From: Candidatus Acetothermia bacterium
Lineage (GTDB): Bacteria; Bipolaricaulota; Bipolaricaulia; Bipolaricaulales; Bipolaricaulaceae
DNA length: 64,000 nt
Reading direction: 5' to 3'
Assembly (NCBI GenBank): GCA_003562845.1
Contig: PWTL01000071.1
Coordinates: 1 to 64,000, forward strand
The number at the start of each line of letters is the position of its first letter. The stretch's first letter is position 1. Made by a program: the position numbers and the translations under genes. Shown piece by piece: positions 50,563-59,850 of the stretch. The notes under the pieces are model-generated. The model did not search any database, was not told the origin of the DNA, and saw only the letters and a program-made list of their open reading frames with translations.

Positions 50563-50595
50563 GCCGGGGGCGGACCCGAGCGGTCCGCCCCCGGC
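50563..50595 (+). other. Strong GC-rich hairpin between acs and OFA transporter (no U tract)
   Basis: Perfect 14-bp stem GCCGGGGGCGGACC / GGTCCGCCCCCGGC, loop CGAGC. Confidence 0.85.
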
Positions 50596-50614
50596 CATGT
50601 GAACGGGGGCGTGT

Positions 50615-51916
50615 ATGGGGGAGCTAAAGGTGTTTGGCCTTTCTGTGGAGAGGGGACGCTGGCTGTACGTGGCGCTGGGGGCGCTTATCAACATGTGCTT
50701 GGGGGCGGTGTACGCTTTCAGCGTGTTCCGCAGGCCCTTGGAGGAGATGTGGGGCATCGGCGCCACGCACAGCGGCTTGCCGTTCATGGTGTTTCTAGGA
50801 GTGTTCAGTGTGGGGATGGTTGTCGCCGGCCGGGGGTTGGACCGCTGGGGCCCGAAGAAGACAGGCCTCGTGGGAGGGGTTCTGGTCGGCGCGGGGTGGC
50901 TTCTGGCCGGATTGTCGCCGAGCATCGGCGTGCTCACGCTGTTGTACGGAGTGCTGGCGGGGGCAGGGGTGGGGGTGCTGTACGGCTGTCCCATTGCCGT
51001 GTCTGCGAAGTGGTTCCCGGACAAGAAGGGCCTGGCCGTGGGGCTAACCGTAATGGGTTTCGGGTTGTCGGCGTTGGTGATGGCTCCTCTTCTCGAGCTG
51101 AGCATTCGGGCCCTGGGTCCCCTGGCGACGTTTTCCGTCTTCGGCGGAGGATTCTTGGCGTTGCTTGTTCTTCTTTCCCTTCCAATGCGCGTGCCTCCTG
51201 CGGGCTGGTCTGCTCCGGGCAGAGAGGCCGGCGCTGGTCGGGAGATGGGGGCGCCGGTGGACTTGGAGACGGCAGCCATGCTCCGGAGCAGCGCTTTCTA
51301 CGGGTTGTGGGGCTCTTTTACGGTGGGCTGCCTGGCCGGTCTCATGGCCATCGGTATCGCGGCGCCCTATGGGCAAGAGGTGGCACGCCTGGCACCAGGA
51401 ACTGCAGCGGTGGCCGTGTCAGTGTTTGCCCTGTTCAACGCAGCCGGACGGCCGCTGTTTGGATGGCTCACGGACCTACTCACTCCGAAGAAGACAGCGG
51501 TACTGTCCTTCTCCTCTATTATCGTTGCGTCGACTGTGCTCGCGATGTGGGGAGAGGGGAACCCGACGGTGTACTTTGTCGGCTTTTCCCTGTTGTGGCT
51601 GAACCTCGGCGGTTGGCTGGCCATCGCTCCCACAGCCACGGCGACGTTCTTTGGCACGAAGTACTACGGGAGCAACTACGGTTTGGTGTACACGGGATAC
51701 GGGCTCGGGGCCATCCTGGGGATGGTACTCTCGGGGTTGCTCCGGGACTTGACGGGGAGCTATGTGTTGGTGTTCCCTCCGGTGATCGGGATGGCAGTGG
51801 GGGGCCTACTGCTGGCGCTGTTTCTGCTCAACCCTGTGACCGGTGAACCGAGGGCGATTGTGCCGCGACGTTCTTCCAGGGGAGCCTCCGGCGCTCGGCG
51901 AAAAGGGAAACGCTAG
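50615..51916 (+). CDS. OFA (oxalate/formate antiporter)-family MFS transporter
   Basis: RWLYVALGALINMCLGAVYAFSVFRRPLEEMWG, GRGLDRWGPKK, AVSAKWFPDKKGLAVGLTVMGFGLSAL, RPLFGWLTDLLTPKK. Confidence 0.9.
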   Translation: MGELKVFGLSVERGRWLYVALGALINMCLGAVYAFSVFRRPLEEMWGIGATHSGLPFMVFLGVFSVGMVVAGRGLDRWGPKKTGLVGGVLVGAGWLLAGLSPSIGVLTLLYGVLAGAGVGVLYGCPIAVSAKWFPDKKGLAVGLTVMGFGLSALVMAPLLELSIRALGPLATFSVFGGGFLALLVLLSLPMRVPPAGWSAPGREAGAGREMGAPVDLETAAMLRSSAFYGLWGSFTVGCLAGLMAIGIAAPYGQEVARLAPGTAAVAVSVFALFNAAGRPLFGWLTDLLTPKKTAVLSFSSIIVASTVLAMWGEGNPTVYFVGFSLLWLNLGGWLAIAPTATATFFGTKYYGSNYGLVYTGYGLGAILGMVLSGLLRDLTGSYVLVFPPVIGMAVGGLLLALFLLNPVTGEPRAIVPRRSSRGASGARRKGKR

Positions 51917-54177
51917 CGGAGCGGCTTCTCCGCGAACACCACTCCGTCCTCGACGACAATGCGGACCTCAAACCCGCGTCGTTGGAGAAGGGAGATCATG
52001 CGCACGTTATCTGGCGTGAGCTCACAGGTGATGCGCCGGGCCCCGAGTTCGGTGGCGGTGTCCACCATGTGGTCGGTGAGGAGGCTGCCCAGCCCTCTGC
52101 CCTGCCACGAATCAGCGACGAACACAGCGAACTCAGCGAGGTCACAGTCAGGGTCGAGGAACAGCTCTCCCTCTCCGGCTAGGCTCGGCCCTCTCTCCCC
52201 TTTCACCTCAGCCACCATGACGAGTTCGCGGCGGTAGTCAATGCAGCAGTGGCGGCGGCCCATGCGCCTGGAGGGTTCATGATGGACGGAGTGGTACCGC
52301 AGCCGCAGCGAGTCCGGGGAAGAGGAAGTGAGCATCCGCCGCCACAGGGGCTCGTCGTCGGGGCGAATGGGGCGGAGCGTGGCGCAGGTCCCGTCTCTTA
52401 GGCGAATGCTCTGTACACTTCCGTCCGGGTACGGACAAAGGGAAAGGTGTGCCTGCGAGCACGTCGGGTCGCTCCGGCCACGGGCTCCCAGGGCAGTTGC
52501 CTCCCCGTCGACGACGAAGACAGGACCGAGGTCCAATTCCACCAGCTGGGGCAGCTTGACAGCCAGTCGGGAGAGCTGCAGGAGGAGGAGCACCAACCTG
52601 CGGGAAACGGCCGGCGCCAGCCTGGGGAAGAGCTCACTGAGCATGGACCGGGCCAACGGCTCGGTCAGGGGGGGCAGACCGACTGCGGGATGCTCCCCGA
52701 GTTCGTCCGGAGAGGAAGCGAGCACTACCGACCCGAACACGGGGTGACGGCGCAGGCGAACGAGCAGTGACGGGGGATTGTGGCCCGCTGCTGCGGGGTC
52801 CACACGAACTCCCCAGCGGGCCAAGAGCGCGCGGAGCTCTTCCTTTGGTATCTCTCCAGCGGTAAGGGGGAGAGAGCCTCCTTCTGTGGGCCCGGCGGGA
52901 AGAGAGCCCCACGGCTGGTGGAGGAGGTCCAGGTTGCGCGTACATTCGGCCAGGCATCTCAGCGCGTCGGCAGCGTCGGCGAGAAGAGTGTACACGGCAA
53001 CTCCCCCCGTACGGAGCGCTTGTGCGGTCCGTTGATCGGAGGTCACCGCTACGAGTGGTTTTCCGCTGTTTGTGGCTGCTGCGGCCAGTCTGTTAGCTAC
53101 CTGGACGTTCGTCCCACTGGGCAGGTTGGCGAGCAGCATGTGGACAGCGGAATCGAAGAGCAGCGCCTCCGCGGCGGACAGAAGAGCATCTGATTCCACC
53201 TGTGGGGGGAGAGTGATTCGTGCGTTCTCTTCACGACAGCCTCCCTGGCGAAGGAGGGCACGAGTGGCAGGAGCCAGTTCGCGTGTCTTCGTAGCGCAAT
53301 CCTCCAGAACTTCTTCTGTTCCTACCTCGGTGAGCACTGCCATCTTGTGCCCTAGCGGAGGGTAGTCTGCTCGGGCCAGGAGTTCCACCAGGTTGATCAG
53401 GTCGTGGCCCCGGCGTACCGGCACTCCACCGGCACGGCGCAGGGCCTCGGCGAACACCTGCCATTCCCAGTCACAATCGCACCTACAGGCGACAACGGGT
53501 CTGTCCCGGGAGAAGGACCACACAGCGGGCAGAAGCTTGTGTGGGGTGGGCAGTCGGTCCACGTCCAGCAGGAGAGTCTGTACGCGGCCGCGCCCGTGCA
53601 GGTAGTCCGTCACATCGGCCAGGTCGACGTCGACCTGGTCGCCGAGAGAGAGGAGGTGGCTTATTCCGAGGTCTGCGCATTCGGCCCGGGCGGTGAGCTC
53701 GGTCCATAGGGGGGAAGAGCTCGATACCAGGGCCAGTCCTCCGTGGGCGGGCATGCCCGGCATGACGCTTGCGTTGAGCTGTAGCGCAGGAACCAGCAAC
53801 CCCAGGGATCCCGGACCGATTATACGAGTGTCGGGGTAGTTGTCGTTTAGGGACTGTAAAACTCTGTGCGGCGCGTCCTGCGTCATTATGAGGACGCCGG
53901 GTAGCCCCTCCTCAGCACAGGATCGGACCAATCCCGCGACCTCTGACTCGGGGGCGTCTACCAAGGCCAGGTCTACTTCGACGGGAAGTTCCCTCACTCG
54001 GCGCATTGCGGGCAGGGGTCTGTATTGGGCAAGGGCTTCGCCTACAAGGAAAACGTCGCCTCTGTAGTTGTGCTGGAGAAGGTTTCGTAGCACCAGACGG
54101 GCGAGTTCGCCGGAGCCTTCGGAGACGACGGCCAGCCGTCTGGGCCGCAGCGCGCGCTCGAGGTTACGGATGCCCAC
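51913..54177 (-). CDS. Degenerate NDP-forming acyl-CoA ligase scaffold with C-terminal GNAT acetyltransferase
   Basis: MGIRNLERALRPRRLAVVSEGSG...; same layout as the 54184-56877 paralog, no SHTGALAG-type motif; GNAT end FAVFVADSWQGRGLGSLLTDHMVDTA retained. Confidence 0.85.
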   Translation of the reverse strand: MGIRNLERALRPRRLAVVSEGSGELARLVLRNLLQHNYRGDVFLVGEALAQYRPLPAMRRVRELPVEVDLALVDAPESEVAGLVRSCAEEGLPGVLIMTQDAPHRVLQSLNDNYPDTRIIGPGSLGLLVPALQLNASVMPGMPAHGGLALVSSSSPLWTELTARAECADLGISHLLSLGDQVDVDLADVTDYLHGRGRVQTLLLDVDRLPTPHKLLPAVWSFSRDRPVVACRCDCDWEWQVFAEALRRAGGVPVRRGHDLINLVELLARADYPPLGHKMAVLTEVGTEEVLEDCATKTRELAPATRALLRQGGCREENARITLPPQVESDALLSAAEALLFDSAVHMLLANLPSGTNVQVANRLAAAATNSGKPLVAVTSDQRTAQALRTGGVAVYTLLADAADALRCLAECTRNLDLLHQPWGSLPAGPTEGGSLPLTAGEIPKEELRALLARWGVRVDPAAAGHNPPSLLVRLRRHPVFGSVVLASSPDELGEHPAVGLPPLTEPLARSMLSELFPRLAPAVSRRLVLLLLQLSRLAVKLPQLVELDLGPVFVVDGEATALGARGRSDPTCSQAHLSLCPYPDGSVQSIRLRDGTCATLRPIRPDDEPLWRRMLTSSSPDSLRLRYHSVHHEPSRRMGRRHCCIDYRRELVMVAEVKGERGPSLAGEGELFLDPDCDLAEFAVFVADSWQGRGLGSLLTDHMVDTATELGARRITCELTPDNVRMISLLQRRGFEVRIVVEDGVVFAEKPLR

Positions 54178-54183
54178 TGTCGA

Positions 54184-56877
54184 CTAGGAGCCCTCCAGGT
54201 CTTTGTGAGCCAGGACGACTCCCTCCTCAGAGCGGTGTTCCAGGCGGAAGCCCCGGCTCTCAAAGATGGCCAGCATGCGACGGTTGTCGGGAGTGGTCTC
54301 TGCTGTCACGTGGGACACCCCCCACCCAGCGGCGATCTCCAGGCAGTAGTCCGTGAGCTGATTACCCAGCCCCTGCCCTTGCCAAGGATCCGCCACGAAC
54401 ACCGCGTATTCTGCAGTACTGGGATCTGGACCGGCGACCAGCCTCCCCACGCCGGCGATCTTCCGTTCACCCTCTTCTTCCAGCTCGGCGACGATGGCCA
54501 TCTCGCGATCGTAGTCGATGAAGCAGTACCGGGTGGCCATCTCATGGGTGCTCTCCTTGAAGATGTACTGAAACCGAAAACGGATCGACTCGCGCGATGA
54601 AACACGCAGCATTTCATGCCACAGCGGCTCATCCTCCGGGCGGATCGGGCGCAGAGTGACAGTCTTACCGTCTGTCCCTGTCACCTTGCGCACGTACTCG
54701 TCCGGGTAGGGGCGGATGGCCAGGTGTTCGTACGGCCTCACGTCGCGGCTGAGTCTCTCCGGATCGACTATTAGCCGCGCATCCAGGGCCACAGCTTCGT
54801 GGGGAGTGACCAGCAGCGGGTTTATGTCCAGTTCGGCGATCGCGGGGTGTTCGGCCACGAGGTAGGAGAAGCGCATCAACACCTGGAGGAGCTTGTCCAG
54901 GTCTATTGGCGGTCGGCCCCGATAGCCTGTGAGCAGGGGCCAAGCATTCAATGACTCCAACAACCTTCGGGCGAGCCGCTCGTTCAGGGGGGGCAGTCCC
55001 AGTGCGCGATCGCGGAACACCTCGGCCGCGGTTCCCCCTGTGCCGACCATGATCACCGCGCCGAAAGCTGGGTCGTGCTTTGCGCCTAAGATGAGCTCGA
55101 AGCCGTGTTTGGCGTTTACCATCCGTTGAACGGTGACCCCCAAAACTTCGGCCTCCGGCCGCTGTTCTCGAGCCGCATCCACTATGCGTTCGTAAGCCCG
55201 GCGAACCTCTGGCTCGTCGTGCAGATCGAGCACTACTCCCCCCACGTCTGTCTTATGAGTTATGTCTGGAGATAACACCTTGAGCACCACCGGATAACCT
55301 AGCTCATGTGCGACGGCCACGGCCTCGTCCGCGCTGTGAGTTTCGTGGACTTCGGTCACGGGGATGCCGTATGCCTCAAGGAGATCTTTGGAGGCTTGTT
55401 CGCTCAGTGTAAGGGAGTCAGCAGAGGTTAGGCTGGCGAACTTGTCCTTGATCGTGTCCCGGTCCATGGACAGCTGCACGGGGATCTCCCGAGGGGTTTC
55501 GTAGAGGACTTCCAGATTGCGCGCGTAGTGTACCAGGTGCATGAACGCCCGCACGGCCTGTTCGGGAGTAGTGTAGGCGGGGACCCCGTGTTGAGCCAGA
55601 GTGCGCAGTCCCTGCTGAACGGTGCGACCGCCCATCCATGCGGCGAGAATCGGTTTGGAGGACTTCTCGGCGAGGTTGGCCAGCGACTCGGCGGTGACTG
55701 AGGGGTCAGTCATGGCCTGCGGAGTGAGGATGACCAAGGCGGCATCCACCTCCGGATCGGAGAGAACGATCTCAGTGGCCTCGACGAACCTGTCCGGTCC
55801 GGCGTCTCCGAGCACGTCCACTGGATTGCCCCGGGACCAGAACGCCGGGAGAGCCTTGTTGAGTCTCTCCAGCGTATCATCTGACAGTGTGGCCAGAGCG
55901 CCCTCCCGCGCGAGCAAAGCATCGGTGGCCATCACCCCCGGCCCGCCCGCGTTGGTCACTATGGCCAGACGGGAACCCGTTGGGGCCCGGGTTCTCGCCA
56001 CCAGTTCGGCGCAATCGAACACGTCATCTATCTCGGCAACGCGCACGATGCCGGCGCGTTGCAGCGCGGCGTCGTACACCGCGTCCTCTCCGGCCAGGGC
56101 GCCGGTGTGTGACGCTGCAGCCTGAGCGGACTCGGCGAAGCGGCCCGATTTGTACGCTACTACCGGCTTGTGCTTGGAGAAAGCCCGGGCTGCGGACATG
56201 AACTCGCGGGACTCTGTGATTGATTCCATGTACAGAATCATGGAGCGGGTATGAGGATCCTCGCCGAAGTAGTCGATGAGATCGCCGAAGTCTACGTCCA
56301 GCATGTTCCCAATGGACACGAAGAACGAGAACCCGATGTTGCGCTCGAGCGCCCAGTCCAGCACCGAGGTACACAGTGCTCCCGACTGAGAGATGAACGC
56401 CACATGTCCTGCCTGGGGCATTGCTCCGGCGAAACTCGCGTTGAGCCGCAGCGAAGGGACGATGACGCCGAGGCAGTTGGGCCCGATTATGCGAGTTCCC
56501 GGGAAGGCGGCCGCTTCCTCGCTCACTCTGTCCTCGAGATCACGTCCCTCTTCCCCCGTTTCCTTGAAGCCTGCAGAGTTGATGACAATACCCTTAATGC
56601 CGGCAGTGCCGCACTCTCTGACCAGTCCCGGTACCGTGTGCGCGGGGGTGCAAATCACTGCGAGATCAGGAATGCTGGGCAGAGCGGTCACAGTGGGATA
56701 GGCGTGAATTCCCTGGACAGACTCCCGCTTGGGGTTCACGGGGTAGACTACACCGGAATAACCTGAGCCGACGAGGTTGCGAAAGACTGTGTACCCGACG
56801 CTGGACCGGTTACCGCTGGCCCCGATTACCGCCACGCGCTTAGGCTTGAAAATCTTGTCCAGATTGCGGATGCCCAC
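54184..56877 (-). CDS. NDP-forming acyl-CoA ligase (CoA-binding + ATP-grasp) fused to GNAT acetyltransferase (Pat/YfiQ-like architecture)
   Basis: MGIRNLDKIFKPKRVAVIGASGNRSSVGYTVFRNL; AASHTGALAGEDAVYDAAL; YPVVLKVLSPDITHKTDVGGVVLDL; ELDINPLLV; YAVFVADPWQGQGLGNQLTDYCLEIA. Confidence 0.93.
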   Translation of the reverse strand: MGIRNLDKIFKPKRVAVIGASGNRSSVGYTVFRNLVGSGYSGVVYPVNPKRESVQGIHAYPTVTALPSIPDLAVICTPAHTVPGLVRECGTAGIKGIVINSAGFKETGEEGRDLEDRVSEEAAAFPGTRIIGPNCLGVIVPSLRLNASFAGAMPQAGHVAFISQSGALCTSVLDWALERNIGFSFFVSIGNMLDVDFGDLIDYFGEDPHTRSMILYMESITESREFMSAARAFSKHKPVVAYKSGRFAESAQAAASHTGALAGEDAVYDAALQRAGIVRVAEIDDVFDCAELVARTRAPTGSRLAIVTNAGGPGVMATDALLAREGALATLSDDTLERLNKALPAFWSRGNPVDVLGDAGPDRFVEATEIVLSDPEVDAALVILTPQAMTDPSVTAESLANLAEKSSKPILAAWMGGRTVQQGLRTLAQHGVPAYTTPEQAVRAFMHLVHYARNLEVLYETPREIPVQLSMDRDTIKDKFASLTSADSLTLSEQASKDLLEAYGIPVTEVHETHSADEAVAVAHELGYPVVLKVLSPDITHKTDVGGVVLDLHDEPEVRRAYERIVDAAREQRPEAEVLGVTVQRMVNAKHGFELILGAKHDPAFGAVIMVGTGGTAAEVFRDRALGLPPLNERLARRLLESLNAWPLLTGYRGRPPIDLDKLLQVLMRFSYLVAEHPAIAELDINPLLVTPHEAVALDARLIVDPERLSRDVRPYEHLAIRPYPDEYVRKVTGTDGKTVTLRPIRPEDEPLWHEMLRVSSRESIRFRFQYIFKESTHEMATRYCFIDYDREMAIVAELEEEGERKIAGVGRLVAGPDPSTAEYAVFVADPWQGQGLGNQLTDYCLEIAAGWGVSHVTAETTPDNRRMLAIFESRGFRLEHRSEEGVVLAHKDLEGS

Positions 56878-56954
56878 CAGTGCCCTCCTTGCCTGTCATT
56901 GCCCGCGCAACCACCACTGCACCTGAGGAAGCAAGGCGGCCTCCCCCGAGGAAG

Positions 56955-56984
56955 TTGACAGCCTTACCAACCAGCGGGTACTAT
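56955..56984 (+). promoter_or_regulatory. Candidate sigma70-type promoter for rpsI-rpmE
   Basis: TTGACA (56955-56960), 18-nt spacer, TACTAT (56979-56984). Confidence 0.55.
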
Positions 56985-57020
56985 TTCACCGCAATTTCGT
57001 CTCGGAAACAAGGATCGGAG

Positions 57021-57479
57021 GTGAGTCCCCTTTTGGATCCCGTAGCTACGCAAGAGCAGCGTCTGCCCAAGAAGGTGGGAGACGCCTATCATGGAGTGGG
57101 CCGGCGGAAAGAGGCCGTGGCCCGCGTGTACATAAGCGAAGGCAGCGGTCGGGCGACTGTCAACGGTCGGCCGGCGGTGCAGTACTTCGGGGCGTTTGAG
57201 GACGCGTCTGAGTACCTGAACCGACACCTCATGACGCCCTTTTATATCACGGGGACAGTGGGCCGGTACGATGTGCGCGCCCGAGTCAGAGGAGGAGGCC
57301 CCACCGGCCAGCTGGAAGCAGTGCGGTTGGGGATCGCTCGTGCATTAGTAGGGGTGGCGACGGAGTTCAAGAAGGGGCTGAAGGACGCTGGCCTGCTTAC
57401 ACGGGATGCGCGGGTGGTTGAGCGCAAGAAGTACGGGCGCCGTAAGGCGCGGAAGAAGGAGCAGTACTCCAAGCGGTGA
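57021..57479 (+). CDS. rpsI: 30S ribosomal protein S9
   Basis: [78 protein letters not shown] start with GGAG. Confidence 0.96.
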   Translation: MSPLLDPVATQEQRLPKKVGDAYHGVGRRKEAVARVYISEGSGRATVNGRPAVQYFGAFEDASEYLNRHLMTPFYITGTVGRYDVRARVRGGGPTGQLEAVRLGIARALVGVATEFKKGLKDAGLLTRDARVVERKKYGRRKARKKEQYSKR

Positions 57480-57486
57480 GGAGAAC

Positions 57487-57714
57487 ATGAAAAAGGACAT
57501 ACATCCCACGCTTCACCGGACGGTAGTCCATTGTGGCTGTGGGGCAGAAGTGGAGACTTTGTCCACGAAGAAGGAGCTGCGAGTGGACGTTTGCTCTAAG
57601 TGTCACCCCTTCTTCACCGGCGAATCCCGGCTTGTGGACACGGAAGGCCGAATCGAGCGGTTCGAGCGCAAGTACGGCAAAGACTGGCACGAAGACCGCG
57701 GGAAGAAGAAGTAG
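57487..57714 (+). CDS. rpmE: 50S ribosomal protein L31 (Cys-containing, zinc type)
   Basis: [64 protein letters not shown]. Confidence 0.96.
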   Translation: MKKDIHPTLHRTVVHCGCGAEVETLSTKKELRVDVCSKCHPFFTGESRLVDTEGRIERFERKYGKDWHEDRGKKK

Positions 57715-57717
57715 TTC

Positions 57718-58587
57718 ATGCCCATCGGGGGGCAGGCGGTTATCGAGGGAGTGATGATGCAAAACGGCCACCGCGTAGCGGTGGCCGTTCGTACGCCCAG
57801 TGGCCGGATAGCAGTCCGCGATCTAGGGCGTCCTCCCCGTTTCCCCAGGGCGACGAAAGTGCCTTTTGCACGGGGGCCACTCCGAATGTTCGAAATGCTG
57901 TCATTGGGGATCCGTGCCCTGAATGTGTCCGCGGAGCTCTCGTCCGGCGAGGAAGGGGAGATGGGCAAGTGGGCCATGGGACTTATGACCCTCGTCGCGC
58001 TTGCTCTGGGACTGGGAGCTTTTGTCCTCCTACCAAACTACTTGGCCACGTTCACCGGGATTCCCCAGCGCGTGTTGTTCAACTTGGCGGAGGGGGGCAT
58101 CCGTGTCTGTGTGCTGGTTGCCTACATGTACCTGATCTCCCGACAGAGGGATATCCGTCGCGTTTTCCAGTACCACGGGGCGGAGCACAAGGCGGTACAT
58201 GCTTTTGAGGCAGGGCATGGGGCTTCTGCGGAGGCCGCCCGAGGGTTCAGCCCTACTCACCCCCGCTGCGGTACAGCTTTTCTTCTTTTGTTCGTTGTGG
58301 TAGCGGTGTTGATGTTCTCGGTACTTCCCGCGGAGCCTCTGTGGCTGCGCCTGGCGGGGAGGCTGGCCCTACTGCCTGTTGTAGCGGGATTCACCTACGA
58401 AGTGCTTCTTCTGGGCGGGCGACATCCCAGGGCATGGTGGCTGAAGCCGTTGGTGTTGCCGGGGTTGCTTCTACAGAAGCTGCTTACAACGCAGGAACCC
58501 ACCGACGATCAGATTGAGGTGGCTGTGGTGGCCCTGCGTCACGTGACCGAAGATGCAGCAGCGGCGAGCGCCTCCACAACCTCATAG
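57718..58587 (+). CDS. DUF1385 family membrane protein (YqhQ-like)
   Basis: IGGQAVIEGVMMQNGHRVAVAVRTPSGRI; VFQYHGAEHKAVHAFEAG; HPRCGTAFLLLFVVV. Confidence 0.92.
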   Translation: MPIGGQAVIEGVMMQNGHRVAVAVRTPSGRIAVRDLGRPPRFPRATKVPFARGPLRMFEMLSLGIRALNVSAELSSGEEGEMGKWAMGLMTLVALALGLGAFVLLPNYLATFTGIPQRVLFNLAEGGIRVCVLVAYMYLISRQRDIRRVFQYHGAEHKAVHAFEAGHGASAEAARGFSPTHPRCGTAFLLLFVVVAVLMFSVLPAEPLWLRLAGRLALLPVVAGFTYEVLLLGGRHPRAWWLKPLVLPGLLLQKLLTTQEPTDDQIEVAVVALRHVTEDAAAASASTTS

Positions 58588-59393
58588 GGTACGTGTACGC
58601 TGCCCAAGCTCTCGTTGACCGAATCGGGCCCGTGGTCGTCGGAGCCACCTGTGGGGATAAGCCTTAGGGCCTCGGCGAGGGCTGCGAGTTCTGCTGATGA
58701 GATGTATACAGGAACGCGACCCACCTGGTATGGATAGTGCACTTCCATCGCTTCTAGCCCCATGTTCCGCAGTGCTGTAAGAATGCCCTCCCAATCGTCG
58801 ATGGGCAGAAACGCCGGATGGGCTAGCGCTGCCACCCCTCCGGCTGTACGGATTGCGTGCACAACTTCGGGAAAGCTGGGGCGGGGCAAGGGTGCGTAGC
58901 ACGGACCCCCGCGGGAAAGAAAGCGCTGGAAGGCCTCGTCAGTGCTTTGTGCTGCCCCGACGTCGACCAAGGCCGCGGCCAGGTGTGGGCGCCCCACCGC
59001 GCCGTCGGTCAGGCCAGCCACCGCTCGGTAGTCGAGCTGCAACCCCAGCGACATGTTGCACAGGGAGATCATCTCCTTCATGCGTTCAACGCGCGCGTGA
59101 GCCATCTGACCGAGGAGCTCCTGAAGCCGGGGAGAAGACGGGTCTACGAAGTACCCCAGAACCTCTCCTCGGTGGCCGAGGATGTCGGCTTTGATCTCCA
59201 CCCCGGTGATGACCTCCGCTCCCTCCAGCGTCTGCACAGGAGCGGTCAGCTCGGGGCCTATGGTGTCGTGATCTGTGATTGCTAGGCAGTCGAAACCCGC
59301 GGCCCGGACACGCTGAACAGCAGCCTTGAGTTCCAGTGTGCCGTCGGACCACCGGGTATGGAGGTGCAGGTCGGCGTGCCGCTCAGAGGCCAT
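58539..59393 (-). CDS. PHP-domain phosphoesterase
   Basis: HADLHLHTRWSDGTLELKAAVQRVRAAGFDCLAITDHDTI; GGVAALAHPAF; PTGGSDDHG. Confidence 0.92.
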   Translation of the reverse strand: MASERHADLHLHTRWSDGTLELKAAVQRVRAAGFDCLAITDHDTIGPELTAPVQTLEGAEVITGVEIKADILGHRGEVLGYFVDPSSPRLQELLGQMAHARVERMKEMISLCNMSLGLQLDYRAVAGLTDGAVGRPHLAAALVDVGAAQSTDEAFQRFLSRGGPCYAPLPRPSFPEVVHAIRTAGGVAALAHPAFLPIDDWEGILTALRNMGLEAMEVHYPYQVGRVPVYISSAELAALAEALRLIPTGGSDDHGPDSVNESLGSVHVPYEVVEALAAAASSVT

Positions 59394-59435
59394 GAACTCA
59401 GTCTAGTTGCTCCTGTGTTCACGTGCCACTCCAAT

Positions 59436-59843
59436 TCACTCAGCGCCGGCGGGCTTCCCCGAGGCCTCGCGCCACACGCGGTCAAGGATTCCGTTGACAA
59501 AGGAGGGCGCCTTATCTGTGCCGTAGCTCTTTGCCAGTTCCACCGCCTCGTCCATCACCACTTCGGGGGGGGTAGCAGTATGCAGCAGTTCGTACAGAGC
59601 CAAGCGGAGGAGGTTAAGATCGACCAGAGCCAGGCGATCAACCCCCCAACCTTGTGCTCGCCGGTCTATAATCTCGTCCAGTTGCTCCCGCCGCTCCAGA
59701 ACTCCCGCCAGCAGGGTCAGCGCCAACTCGGCCTCGGAAGGGGAGATGTCTCCATCGTCGGCCAGTAACTCGTCGGCCGGCGCTGCCAGGTACTCCCAGC
59801 CGTACAGGGCACGTAGCACCGCCTCGCGGGCGCGCCGCCTCAC
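59436..59843 (-). CDS. nusB: Transcription antitermination protein NusB
   Basis: VRRRAREAVLRALYGWEY, DEIIDRRAQGWGVDRLALVDLNLLRLALYELL, PPEVVMDEAVELAKSYGTDKAPSFVNGILDR. Confidence 0.94.
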   Translation of the reverse strand: MRRRAREAVLRALYGWEYLAAPADELLADDGDISPSEAELALTLLAGVLERREQLDEIIDRRAQGWGVDRLALVDLNLLRLALYELLHTATPPEVVMDEAVELAKSYGTDKAPSFVNGILDRVWREASGKPAGAE

Positions 59844-59850
59844 GAGTTTC

